Part shown: in pieces, positions 41,454 through 52,400 of the stretch
Layout: each line of letters opens with the position of its first letter
Position numbering within the stretch: position 1 is the stretch's first letter
Assembly (NCBI GenBank): GCA_022570795.1
Contig: JAKUDP010000012.1
Location: forward strand, 930,001 to 994,000
Direction of reading: 5' to 3'
Origin: Sphaerulina vaccinii
Taxonomy: Eukaryota > Ascomycota > Dothideomycetes > Mycosphaerellales > Mycosphaerellaceae
Length of the DNA: 64,000 nt
Program-made: the position numbers and the translations under genes
Notes under the pieces: model-generated
Seen by the model: the letters and a program-made list of their open reading frames with translations, nothing else
Databases searched by the model: none
Told to the model about the DNA's origin: nothing

Positions 41454-41940
41454 CTATGGCTTCTGTAAAATATCACTATCGCGGCGCAACTTGTTGCCCT
41501 TACTCTGACATCTATAAGGTGCATCGACATTGAATCGTAACGTGGCCGTTCCTGGAGGATAGTCGCGGCTGATGGTGTAGTCGTGTTCTTTAGTTTGACC
41601 ATGCGCGCATAGACAGATACCAGTGCCGCCCAAGACTTCGCCTGTTGACGAGTAGACACCACCCCACGATGTGAGTTCGCTGCCGCCGATTCCTTGGCAA
41701 GCCTGAAGCAACCAGGCGTCTACTCTATCCTTGTTGCAGTTCTCATCTCTGCAGCTGTATTCGAATTCTGGCGAATGCGTCAGTGCTGAAGTATGGAAGG
41801 CTTTCTGAAAGACATACGGCCAGGCTTGTTCTTGCCACGTGCGGATGCCAGGGTCAGAAGGGCGAAGATTGGTAGTATGAGCTCTGGAGAGTGTCAGTAG
41901 TCCGTCTTATGCTATAACATCCGGAGTTCGGCTTACTCAT
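41454..41940 (-). CDS. Small secreted cysteine-rich protein (candidate effector)
   Basis: Three exons are inferred: 41940-41937 (ATG plus one base), 41883-41818 and 41767-41454; introns 53 and 50 bases (GTAAGC...CTCCAG and GTATGT...CGCCAG). The product is 127 aa. Its start, MKLILPIFALLTLASARGK, is a clear signal peptide with cleavage likely after ASA. The mature chain, about 109 aa, has six Cys (YSC, ENC, QAC, GIC, LC, YRC), consistent with three disulfides, and a central GGSELTSWGGVYSSTGEVLG. No known domain is recognised. Small size, secretion and Cys content fit a fungal effector or other apoplastic protein; a role in infection is inference only. A MITE-like element lies 150 bases upstream. 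Confidence 0.75.
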
Positions 41941-42094
41941 GTTGACTGGCTGGGGATTTGGATCGAGTCTGTACTGTGTGTTCTGCTATAGTGAGTTTGA
42001 TCTGCTCATAAATCATCGCATACGAGCATATATATTGCAGTCATGCCTCCTGCAGTTACCGTTCAGAGTCTGGGCCATCATACTCGTTTCTCGA

Positions 42095-42419
42095 TACCGT
42101 AAAAACTGGCATACAAGACACGTATCTAGTACGTGTTTTCGGCCTAGCTGCGAACGGAGAGGGAGTCTTGTTGGCAGGTGTGTCTTATAGCAGAGCTTAT
42201 TCCGTTATAAGGTAACTCTGGTATAAGGTACGGACTCTCCATTCAGACCGGCGATAACAGGCCTGGAAACAGCCGAAAACGCCCTTCTTGCTCGATCTAA
42301 ACGACGATATCCAGGTGTATCTTATACATGTGGTCAAGTGGCAGACGAGAAGAGGGGGCCTCTTGTTGGTAGGGGTATCTTGTATCAGCGCTGTACCTTG
42401 TATGCCAATTTTTACGGTA
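42095..42419. mobile_element. Mariner-like MITE with TA target duplication
   Basis: Bases 42097-42417 (321 bases) are bounded by inverted repeats: CCGTAAAAACTGGCATACAA on the left and its complement TTGTATGCCAATTTTTACGG on the right, with one mismatch. Each is flanked by TA (42095-42096 and 42418-42419), the target-site signature of Tc1/mariner elements. Inside, a GTCTTGTTGGCAGG-like stretch (about 42170) recurs directly near 42359. There is no transposase reading frame, so the element is non-autonomous. Confidence 0.75.
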
Positions 42420-42975
42420 TCTGAATCGCACTCAGAGGTCGTCGTTCTCATGATGGTCCGTGACCTACCACTAAGCAGCATCGAGTGCATAATACTAAGG
42501 CCACAGGGCTCTAGCGTTGTTTCGCTGATGTCGTAATGTCTCGGTTCTTGATCGGCAGCTGTCAGTGTCAGCCAGTGGCAGATTTTTATGCAAGGTCGCA
42601 CAGGTTTGGCTGCGACCCGGTGTCCCTCTGAGTTCTGGGCTTGGTATGTCCAGGTGTGGCAGTGGAAGCCAGAAAGCTCTGCTCAAGACATGTTTCGATC
42701 ACATGAGCTTCGTCCAAAATTTGGGGCGCGTAGCGAGGCAAGGATTCGGCACAGGAATGCCAGGTACATCCGACGTACCGGAAAGTGAAGACGAGGTAGA
42801 TGCTGCCCCGACTGCCTTCTTCACGATCACGAGCATCATCCGCCGGTACCGCCATGGCTTGGGATACAAAGCCAGCCAGCTCGCAACGAGATGCCAAACG
42901 TCAACGAATGGTGCCCTGAGTTCAAGATCATCTCTCTCCATGAGACACCGCATGACAGAGATGTCCAACCGGGCT
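42420..42975. other. Intergenic with open minus-strand remnant
   Basis: A minus frame (42999-42699) lacks an ATG at a sensible place but reads protein-like: EARLDISVMRCLMERDDLEL and RAPFVDVWHLVASWLALYPK, then WRYRRMMLVIVKKAVG. It may be a lost 3' part of the membrane protein gene on its right or a separate remnant. Confidence 0.35.
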
Positions 42976-43505
42976 TCAGAGATAGGTCGATGCATGACCA
43001 AATGTGAAGTCGTGATTCATGTGCGGTTGGTATTTCTCAAGTTTCGATGAGGCGAAAGCGGTCATCAGCTGACTGACGATGGCGGTGAAGATGATTGGAA
43101 ATGCTGTGGGTCCCTAATAGCTGTGTCAGCACCCAGGCTCAAAACATCGCGAGAGATGCTTGCGTATGTCCTGGCCTCCAACAGCCACTGCGAAACAGAG
43201 CTGGTACTCGTCTTGCCGTTGTTGCTATAGGCAAGACCCGCAAAGACGATGAAATAGATGGGCAGAAGTCCCACTACGAGGGTGAGGCACGCGGTGTCGA
43301 GATTCTGGGTTGTTCTTCGCGTATGAGTGCCTTCCGCAATCACATTCAGGTCGTCAATGCTCCGCTGAAAGGAAAGCTGCGGCTCCAGGGGCTCTCTTTC
43401 TGAGTTGGCAGAGTCTCTGTCGCTGATCTCAGCTGTCTCGTGGTGCCCTTCATGAATCCCAGTCATGGATGTCAGAAGGATCGGGTGCTGGTCTTCGCTG
43501 GCCAT
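42976..43505 (-). CDS. Truncated-looking two-helix membrane protein with a GC-AG intron
   Basis: ATG at 43505. Exons 43505-43164 and 43113-42976, separated by a 50-base intron with donor GCAAGC, a GCTGAC branch site and acceptor CTATTAG, give 159 aa. No GT donor restores the frame, whereas the GC donor matches the usual GC-intron consensus and joins QWLLEARTY to GPTAFPIIFTAIVSQLMTAF in phase. The protein has a polar N terminus, a helix ACLTLVVGLLPIYFIVFAGL, and a second helix after the splice. The arrangement PLEPQ... helix ... WLLEA ... GPTAFPI is familiar to me from much larger fungal multi-pass proteins of unknown function. The early stop (HASTYL then TGA) therefore suggests truncation. 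Confidence 0.55.
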
Positions 43506-43788
43506 GTCTCAGCGCGGCAACAAAAGTTGTAGATGCAAGTCTGCACTTCAGGAACACCTTATAGCTGGTCTGGAGGTGGCAGTGAAAGCTGCGGATCGCA
43601 CACTGTCGCACAGCATACCTGCAGACGAGGAAGTGGAGTAAGAAAGTGATATGTAGAGCCTTTGGCTTATATAATAAGCTTTGAGCAGTCGCGTCGCGTC
43701 GAAGGCACACGCGACTGAAACCCCACTCTCACTCTGACTCTCGATCATCATTCTCCTCCTCCATCGCAATACTCACCACCCCACCACC

Positions 43789-44625
43789 ATGGACTACGGC
43801 TACAGCACAACAAGCTACGGCGCTCAAGGCGGCAACAACGGCGGCGGCTTCATGCCCGGATCACAAAACAACGAGAACTCAGCATCCAACAAACGCACGT
43901 ATGGCAAAGACACTCTCCGCCCCGTCACAATCAAGCAACTCCTCGATGCCCACCACCCACACCCCGATGCAGACCACTTCATGATTGACGACTCCGAAAC
44001 CACACAAGTAACCTTCATCGGCCAAGTACGAAACATCTCCGCGCAAACGACAAATGTAACATACAAAGTCGACGACGGGACAGGAATCATCGAAGTCAAA
44101 GTCTGGGTAGATGCCGATACGCTCGCAGCAGAAGAGGAGGGCGGAATTGTGAAAAAGGATAAGCCTGTTGAGCAGGGGTATGCGAGAGTTTGGGGAAGAT
44201 TGAAGCAGTTTAATAATAAGAGACATGTGGGAGCGCAGTACATTCGTGCGATTGAGGACCATAATGAGATTGCATATCATATGCTTGAGGCTACTGCTGT
44301 GCATTTGCACTTCACTAGGGGGCCGGTTGAGCAGTTGCAGGCGAATGGTGGTGCACAGGCGAATGGACAGCAGGCGATCACGAATGGTGGTGGTGGAGGA
44401 GGTGGTGGCGGAAACGATTTGGCCGGGCTTTCTATGGCGAGCAGAAAGGTGCTGCAGACTTTGAAGCAACAGGGACAGTCAAATGAGGGACTACATGCAC
44501 AAATGATCGCTCAGCATGCTGGACTTGAGCTGTCAGAGGTGTACAAAGCTGGAGATGAGCTGATGGGGTTGGGCAAAGTGTACACGACTGTGGACGATCA
44601 CACTTGGGCTGTGCTGGATATCTGA
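43789..44625 (+). CDS. RFA2: Replication protein A 32-kDa subunit
   Basis: Middle subunit of the RPA heterotrimer that coats single-stranded DNA in replication, repair and checkpoint signalling. Single exon, 278 aa. The Gly/Ser/Tyr-rich N terminus (MDYGYSTTSYGAQGGNNGGG) is the usual phospho-regulated tail. The OB fold follows: RPVTIKQLLDAHHPHPDADH, TQVTFIGQVRNISAQTTNVT, YKVDDGTGIIEVKVWVDAD, and YARVWGRLKQFNNKRHVGAQ (about residues 45-165). A Gly-rich linker with nine consecutive Gly leads to the C-terminal winged-helix domain (ASRKVLQTLKQQ...). Length and domain order match fungal Rfa2. Confidence 0.95.
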   Translation: MDYGYSTTSYGAQGGNNGGGFMPGSQNNENSASNKRTYGKDTLRPVTIKQLLDAHHPHPDADHFMIDDSETTQVTFIGQVRNISAQTTNVTYKVDDGTGIIEVKVWVDADTLAAEEEGGIVKKDKPVEQGYARVWGRLKQFNNKRHVGAQYIRAIEDHNEIAYHMLEATAVHLHFTRGPVEQLQANGGAQANGQQAITNGGGGGGGGGNDLAGLSMASRKVLQTLKQQGQSNEGLHAQMIAQHAGLELSEVYKAGDELMGLGKVYTTVDDHTWAVLDI

Positions 44626-44991
44626 TCCGCTTCCGACGTGCCTTATTGAGAATGTATTGATCAAAAGACTGGTCTGAAGGCGACTGATGACCAAAAGATG
44701 GAGTTGAGGGATGCTATAACATAAGATCCCTCCTCGGTATCCATCTGAAAGGAGAGCAGAGACTGTGGGCGACCGCTGTCACCCATGAGGTTGCGGTAGG
44801 CCGCAGATGAGAGCATGCCGGCGAAGTCTCGATTCACGAGAAGGAAGGTTTGGTAGTGGCGCAGGTATCAATGCAGAATTGGCCGAGAGCATGCAAAAGA
44901 TACGCATTGAAACGATTCTCGTTACTTCATCCATCGCTAACATAGACCCCCATCCTCAAGTACTCATTCCATTCCTCACCTTCCCTCCCTA
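44626..44991. other. Convergent intergenic stretch
   Basis: 366 bases between RFA2 (+) and the DUF202 gene (-). Nothing recognised. Confidence 0.5.
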
Positions 44992-47194
44992 CTACTTATC
45001 ACCCGTCCCAATATTCGTTGACAAAAACAACACACAAGCCGCAACAATCGCACTCGCCACAACCGTAAACACAATCTGTGTCCCCCAACCACTCTGCACA
45101 AGCGCCTCTCTCCTACTATACCTATTCACCGTCTTGATATAGTTATTAAGTCCAGAGATGATACAGGCTAGAGCTAGGAGCCAGAAAATTATACCGAATG
45201 GGAGGGCGAGTCGTCGTTCGAGAGAGGTGGGTTGGTGTTTTAGGTGGAAGGATAGGAGGATTGCGACGCTGACTATGGCCATGTAGATGCTGAGGCGGAG
45301 CCAGGAGAGGAATGCTAAGAGAGGCAGAAGGTCAGCTGATTGTTTAGGTTTGAGATGGAGACTGGCAGAGAAGCAAAAAGATCGTCTTGGGGTGCGAGTG
45401 AGAGAAGTACGAGGAGGACCCAACACGATGTGTTGGGTAGCTGAATGTTGTAGGAATCGACCTAGCGCCTCTATACAAAGACGATTTGAAGGTGTGCTGA
45501 CTCGGCCAAGACGGATCGTTGTTGTCTCTCGAATTCAGGATGTATGAGTAACTCCAGGTGTAGCGTCCAGAGCGTAAGAAGGAGAGACCGCAAGATCGTG
45601 TTGCGTGAACGGCAAGAAGATCCTCCTTCAAGCACAAAGTCGCAGTATGGCGAACAACCCCATGGACAATAGGATAATGTCCTCCGTGGGCTCAAGGCTG
45701 TTGTTGAGAATCGACGTCTTGAGGGAAGACGAATTGCGATCACTGACTCGGCCAAGGTGGATCGTTGCCATATCAGATTCCAGATCGTATTTGAACCTCA
45801 TCGCACTGGCGGCCTAGGCACAAAAGCATGGGTGCCAGGTTCCCAGTTGCAGAGTCGATGCACAAGGAGTAAAAAGATCGTCCTAAAGCACGAGACCTCT
45901 TCGAGAATTGGCTCCAACAGAACAACATGATGTTGTCCTTCAAAGCTGATCGTCTTGATATTTCACCGACGACTCTTTGATAAGACGATTTAGTGGTACA
46001 CTGACTCGGCCAAGGAGGTTCGTTGTTGTCTTGTGAGTCCAGATCGTATATAAGTCCCTATCTCAGAGCTTCGAGTGTAAAAGAGTGGCCCTTCGGAGGT
46101 GTCATGGAACACATAACACCGCCAAGAGAATGGTATAAATGCAAGAGATCGGCATTGACGTATGGCAGTTTCGCACACACACACACAAGGCAGCTTGTCT
46201 TGAAGCGTTTAGTCGAAGTACTGTCAGAAGTAGCACCCTATGCGAGGACGACTTATGTTCGTTCCACATCGGCCAAGCCAGATCGTTGAAAGAGCCGATA
46301 GTTCTTGGTGTATGTAGATCCCAGAAGTCCTGACCAGTTCAACATTGAGGCGGGACCAAAAGGAGGATCCTGAGAAGCAAAACAATTGGCATAGGCAAAG
46401 ATGTCATGGGGAATCGGATGGGCCAAGACAGCCATCTTGGGCGATGCCACCAGATTTGGTGTTCGTGTCAGCACCCTAGTCAAGGGCGACTTAATTCTCC
46501 ACTGAGCCAAGCCAGATCCTTGAGCAGGTGAGGTTTCTGATGCATATGTAGGTCCATAAAAGGCCAGGCCGACCAAGCGAAGTGGTTGCAAAAGAGGAGG
46601 CAAGCAGGATCCCACGAAGAACATCCGAGCAAAACAATCGGCATCAACGGCGGTCGAATCATACCGAAACTCATGAGACAGCTTGTCTCTCAGAGCGTAG
46701 TGAGATATCGATTGAGCCAGCACCTCAATTAAGGCGACTTATAGTCTTACCACTAGGCCAAGCCAGATCGTTCAAGGGTCGAATCTTCCAGAGTATGTGT
46801 AGGTCCATAAGTCCGGTCCAGTAACCAGCGCGAGCTCTCCTCACTCATCCTTCACATGCACTTCCAAATCGCATCAAACGCATGAAGTCAATGAAATCAT
46901 GACATACTTCGTTCCGCAGCACAATGATCTCTCGCATCACTGTCATTATTGTCGAATAGTAGAGGTGCTAACAGAGGTTTCGCAGCAAACGCTTCGCTTC
47001 TTGTGTTTCGTCTAACACGCAACTTAGCCTGAGCCTCTACTACGAGATGATGGCACTGCCTACTGATGGACTAGCACGGGTCTGGCATTGAAGAAGTTGT
47101 AGATGGGATTGTAGGATTCTTCGTAGAATTGTCTGTCACTACTTGAGGCTGAGAGCGTGGAGAGGGAGCGGGCGTCTGCGCTGAGGAAGGCCAT
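44992..47194 (-). CDS. DUF202 (YidH-type) three-helix membrane protein with a giant repeat-filled intron
   Basis: Exons 47194-47064, 47011-46908 and 45314-44992 give 185 aa. Intron 1 is 52 bases (donor GTAGGC, acceptor GTGTTAG). Intron 2 is 1593 bases (donor GTATGT at 46907, acceptor CTCTTAG ending 45315). The long splice joins DARDHCAAERT to FLSWLRLSIYMA, rebuilding the diagnostic ARDHLANERTFLSWLR motif of DUF202 proteins; phases agree throughout. The three helices are WLRLSIYMAIVSVAILLSFH, LPFGIIFWLLALACIISGLN and IVFTVVASAIVAACVLFLST. The N-terminal 60 residues are polar. Fungal DUF202 proteins are small membrane proteins of unknown or vacuolar-transport-related role. The huge intron is filled by six degenerate tandem copies (listed); other introns in the window are 50-150 bases, apart from the MITE-bearing 285-base intron. 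Confidence 0.8.
45330..46830. repeat. Six-copy degenerate tandem repeat, unit about 250 bases
   Basis: A CACTGACTCGGCCAAG-like core recurs with GGCCAAG (or AGCCAAG) at 45504, 45750, 46018, 46271, 46505 and 46757, spacings 246, 268, 253, 234 and 252. Each core is followed by a GATCGTT-like word and, 25-45 bases on, a TATGTAG/TATATAAG-like word with TCC. An AAAAAGATCGTC or GGATCC-type block precedes it. Copies 1-3 (CTGACTCGGCCAAG) and 4-6 (GGCCAAGCCAGATC) form two subfamilies. The array lies wholly inside intron 2 of the DUF202 gene. Confidence 0.8.
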
Positions 47195-47446
47195 GCTAGA
47201 AGTTACATGATGGTATAGGATGGAAAGGAAGAGCGGAGATGGATATGCGTGAAGTGAGGTGATCGGTCTTGGCGCGCTTCGGCGAAGTGAACGACCTCCG
47301 CAATGTTTCTTTGGTGGAGGACATTCATCTACACAACCATTGACGATCATACTCAAGCACGAACGAAGGACAGTCGCTATACCGGTATCGTATACGAAGG
47401 ACTGTCAAAGCATTGAGAAGGAGGCACATATACCAAGACCGCCGCG

Positions 47447-48041
47447 ATGGCTCTCGCATCGTTCAAAGTCGGTGCCAAAGAGCTCTTCATGTAAGGACCT
47501 CACCACTACCCTCCTACCTATACAGATACTAATTATACTCTACAGACCCGACGTCAACATCGCCCTCCTCCGCACGCCCTCCCTCCCCGCCAACAACGCA
47601 AAATTCCACGTCCCCCTCTGGTTCTCCAAACTCGACCTCCGTGACTATCTCTTCCACGCCTACAACGTCGAAATCCTCTCCGTACGTTCCTACATCAAAC
47701 AATCACGCGTCCAATCCGGTCGACCCGGCCTAATCCGCCCTGCTGTAAGACGCTGGCATCGTCCGCGCGCAAACAAATATATGACAGTAGAATTAGCTCG
47801 GCCTTTTGTTTGGCCAGAGGAGCCGGAGGATAATTATAAAGAGTGGAATCGGAAAGAGTTAGCTGAGAGTGATAAAGAGCAAGAGGCTTTTCAGGAGAAT
47901 TTGGGGAGTCAGAAGGATACGATTGTTAATGAGGAGAGGAGGGTTAGGATGAGGGAGCAGGCTAAAGCGTTGTTGGAGGGGAGTGCAAAGTGGAAGGCTA
48001 TGGAGGGGGTGCCGAAGCAGGAGTTTAGGAGGGGCCAATGA
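47447..48041 (+). CDS. MRP20: Mitochondrial large-subunit ribosomal protein uL23m
   Basis: Component of the mitochondrial 54S subunit near the peptide exit. Exons 47447-47490 and 47546-48041, with a 55-base intron (GTAAGG...CTCTACAG), give 179 aa. The join yields MALASFKVGAKELFIPDVNI then ALLRTPSLPANNAKFHVPLW, FSKLDLRDYLFHAYNVEILS and VRSYIKQ, the conserved L23 core. The C-terminal third is a charged extension (ERRVRMREQAKALLEGSAKW), as usual in fungi. It starts 250 bases from the divergent DUF202 gene. Confidence 0.92.
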
Positions 48042-49483
48042 GTGCTTCCGGCTACGAGGTGGGCAGAGATGGGTGCGCGCAGCTCTGGAATGCATGAGTA
48101 GACGCGCCTCTTCCACTCTGGCGCGACTTTCGGTACTTTCGAGTGCACGAGATGGACAGCATACGACCAAGAGTACTACGAGGGTGAGAAAGAAGCTCAA
48201 GGTGTTCAAGCTGCGACCGCTGAGGGGGTTGGGTGGGATGAACAAATGGAGGATGGACGAATGGAGGAATGCCAGCAGAAACAAGAAGAGTCTGCGTATC
48301 CCCATATCAGCGCTTGAAAGTGGACGATGACACTGCTACCATGACCATATCAAGCGAGCTACACCCTTCATGAACTCCAAGATACGAAGGTAGAAAACGA
48401 GACCCAAATGGCTCACGCACTTCTATCACCGCATGTAAAGTGTCCGAGCAATCCAGCATCTGGCAGATCGCCCAGAGGAGATCCCGAGGATTCAATAACA
48501 CGTCAGTGGTCATAGATTGTCAAGTACAAGAGTGGAACACTTATGAAGGCATCGCGAAGATGCGTGTGTTTAACAGGATGCCATGAATGAATCGCTCGCG
48601 AGCAGAGTGGTGAAGAACGAGACTGCAAGGACATTGCAAATTACATATATGCTAAGTAACTAAGCTGTTATTGCAATTTTGGAAGCTCCAATGTCTTCAT
48701 CGCTATGTATGCACACTTAGTCCAATGTAGTCTCAGTCATAGTCAGTCTTGTTTGCCTTGACACGTCTTCAACACGATAACATGCCTCGCTGACATGCGT
48801 CTCCGACATATCACAATACGCATACTCCTGCACAATACATCTGGCTGCTGAGTATCGCAATTCACAGTGCTCAGGTTACACAGCGAGGTATTGGAAGTTG
48901 AAAAGAGAAGCAAAGTTATGAGCAAAGCACATCCATATCATTACAATTCTGGTAAAGGTACAGTAGACGACAAAAGCAAGCGCAACAAACAGCCATCCAT
49001 ACTCAAACATCTCCTTCTCTATTTTTCTCATGTTTCTCATAATCCATATTCATTTTAATCGTCGATTTCGTGTTGTCCCGTCAAGCCATGCTTCTTGCCA
49101 ATGTTGTAGTCTTCGTAGTCGCAAAAGGTGGAGCCAAACAGCCAAGTCATGGTGACAAGACGTCGTCGACAATGCCAGATGTGTAACAAGACATGCAGTG
49201 TCAATGTTGTAACAGCCAATGGTGTGTAACAGTAGTTGTGCAATGTAGCTTCGTCGCCAAAGGGCGAAGCAGAGGGGAGAATGTTGTGCTGATGTGTCTA
49301 CCAGAAAGCTGTAGTGATGCTCGTTGGTGGATAGTGCTGGGTTGTTGCGATGTCCAGGTCGGAAGGATGCTGCGTGTCCGAAGATACCAAGATGATACCC
49401 AAAGAGGCTGCCAGTTATCCTGACCCATGTCGCGAGTTTTGTGTGCGATGCGTATTGTGGTTGGTGACGGAATGCTGGTGAGC
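48042..49483. other. Convergent intergenic, no gene recognised
   Basis: About 1.4 kb. It contains a 68-codon minus ORF with ATG at 48513 (MTTDVLLNPRDLLWAICQML), which might be a small gene but has no support beyond its openness, and AT-rich 3' flanking sequence. Confidence 0.4.
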
Positions 49484-52400
49484 CTAGACATTGCTGCCCT
49501 TGCTGCTCTTCATCCAGTCACGCACTCCACCCCAGCCACGCTTGCCAGAAGGGCTGGCAGGCTCGTCGCCCATCTCAGATGGTGTAGGCGAGGTGACCTT
49601 GATACCGACCTTCTCAGCCAAGTTGCCCATCACTTTGGATGGAGAAGGACCCTTGCGAGGGCTATTCTTCCTGCTGTCGCGTCGAACTGGTGTACCATAT
49701 GGCGAATTGGCAGGAGACATTGGGCGAGGCGATGTAGGTGGGCTCGTGATTCTATCGATCGAACCCTCTCGGAATCGACCGCCGGAGGACAGGCGAGCGT
49801 GGGTATCGCTGGTGATGCGCTGAGGAGCTCCTGGGGCACCAGTGGTCAGCTGTGTCGCCGAGCGAGAACGTGCTGATGTATCGTCCGTACCATCGAACTG
49901 TGTGTGCGCAAAGAAGCCTGTGTTGAGACCAGTGCTCTGCTGTACACCGGCAAATCTCCACTCACTAGGAGTCGTGACACGGTTCGCTGGCCACTGCGCG
50001 CGCATGCTTGAATCGATGCTGGTTACACGATTGCTGGGAGTTGGAACGCCACCACCGGTGCCAACGGATCCAGATGCGATACTCGCAGTGCTGAGGTTCG
50101 ACTGTAGAGCTGGTCGGCCTGGCTGCATCTGCTCAGATGTGCGGTCGAGTGCAAGCCTCGCCTTCTCATCAGGGCTACCCTCTCGTGGAGCCACTCTATG
50201 GCACTCTGGGAGGGGATCGCCAAGTCCAGGAAGCTCCATGCTAGGGTGATTGTGCGGCTTCATGGCCCAGGTGCCCAAGTTCAAGGGTGCCTCTGAGACG
50301 TGCAGACCATTAGCTGCAGGTGTGAGGATGGCGTTCTCGTTCTGCGGTGCAATGATAGCTTGCTTGAGACAGTCGATGCTCTTCGTGCTGCTTTCGAACG
50401 GCAGGCGAGTCGTGCTTGAAGAAGCATTCTCGACTGCCTGCAGTCGGCTCGAGGATCGTGACGCGACAGCTGGGCTTGGTCGACGTGACAGTGCCTTCAT
50501 AGGACTGCTAGTACCAGTGTTCGACAATGCGGTCAGAGATGTGTTGTTGACAGCAGGCGGGTCTTGTGCAGCAGTGGAAGCTGCTGTCAGAGGAGCAGTT
50601 GCCTTGATGCCAATGCAATAGCCTGCGAGCCAATCCTCACCGCAAGTGGCGAAGAAACCTGGGATCTCGATGTGAGGTTGTTGCTTTTGTAGACCGGCTG
50701 TGAAACCGTGCAGCCACTTGGCTGACTTGTCCTGTAGGTTGTCGGACCGCTCAGCTTGTTGCGACTTCGTATCCTCTGGTGGTGATGAGGTTGTGGAAGG
50801 AGCCTGTTGGCTGGGATCCTCGTTGATGAAGATAAAGTCACGCTTGTTCTTCGGGCTGATGTTGTGAGCCTGACGATCGGCAACATCCATCGTGGCTTGT
50901 TGCGTGTTGCTGCTTTCCGCCTTTGCTGGCTGCGGAGCATGAGTTGTTGGCGCGCTGCAGTAGATTGGCGTGCCAGGTGGAGCAGCAGGCGCGTTGTGGT
51001 CGCCAGTGTCGGGAGCGCTAGACTTGAACGTGTCGCGGACAGGAGTGACGGCATCGGTATCACCTTCTGCGTCTTCATTCTCCTTGTCGTACGACTGCGC
51101 GTATGCGTGTGGACGTGCGGAGTGTTCTCGTGGGTTGCCGGGAAAGAAATCAGCCGTCTTGAAGCTGGTCACACTCGAGCTCTGGACCAAATCATGTCGC
51201 TTGTTCGGCACGGCTGTCTCATTCGTGGCGCTGGAAGAGTCGACGGCATTAGACACTGGTGCAGAGAGCTGGTGCATTGGCGACAGCGGCGTTGCAACTC
51301 GACGATGAATGGCCGACGCGCTGGTGTCCTTGCCAGCCGCCGTACTTGGCTTGTACGCTGGGCTCATTGGGTTGAGGCCGGACTTGAGGCCTGACTTGCC
51401 ATCGGGAGCTTTGATTGAGACGGCGCGTGAGCGGTCTGGTGACTCAAGGCGGTGATCAACCAAGGAGCGTGCACCATCGCTTTGGGGGATCGCAGCAATC
51501 GAGGGAGCGAGCGCGCCGTTGAATGGCAGGCTCTGCATCATCGGCACAGGAGCAGCCATCCCACCGTCAAACGGCGGTGGTGGAATGAACATACCAGCTG
51601 CTGGGTGCATCCAGGCGTTGCTGTTGTTGAAGCCTTCATCTGGAGATGGTGTGGAACCGAACTGCGAAGTGAAGCTTGCTGGTGGACCATTGAAGTGCTG
51701 GCCATACTGGTGTGGTGCGCCGGTGTTCATGGGCGGTCCTTGTAGCATTGGCTGCATATTTCCACGAACAAAGCCAGCCGATGACACGGAGTGCCTGCCT
51801 TTCATTGCTCGTGGTGATGTTGGCGCGTCTTGCAGTGGGCGACTCTCGATGGCTTTGATCTGTCTACGGATCTTGTCCGATTCATTGACAAGCTGCTTAC
51901 GTCGATTGATGAGGCTCTGTCTGTCGCGCGGGTGCATGGTACGGCCATGCAGTGCTTCTTGTTGGTCAAGTCGCTTCTGCTCGTTGGCGTAATTCTGGTG
52001 TCTGCGAAGCTGGTCAGCAATATGTTCGGCGCGTGAGAGAATGATGGAATTGCATACCGGTCCTTCAATGCCTTGAGCTGCACCTCGATCGACGGCTCCG
52101 GCACAATGGCAGGGTTGTTGACGATTGGTCCGATGGCGGGACCAGAAGCGTGCGTGGGCGGCATGTGTGCGCCAGGGGCACTGACGTTGCTCGCTGCGAT
52201 GTACGTTTCCATGAAGCCATCAGCTCTCACGTGTAGCGGAAGGATCTTGCTGCCGACAATCTGGTAGCGGTTGCCGAATTCGTCCTCGACAATTTGACCC
52301 TGTTGATGGACCGCTGGCTCGGTCTCTCCTTGGCGTTGGCCGAAGCGCTGGTTTGGTGCAAATTTAATGAGGCTACCATTGACTTGAATTGCACTGTAGC

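Noticed and set aside
45315..45426. N-terminal extension of the DUF202 exon 3 open frame
   Set aside because: It lacks the conserved ARD...ERT part of the motif; joining to the exon at 46908 restores it, so this stretch is treated as intron.
46253..46723. 156-codon minus ORF within the tandem repeat
   Set aside because: It starts at GTG and spans two repeat units without any domain; the open frame is probably chance within the repeats.
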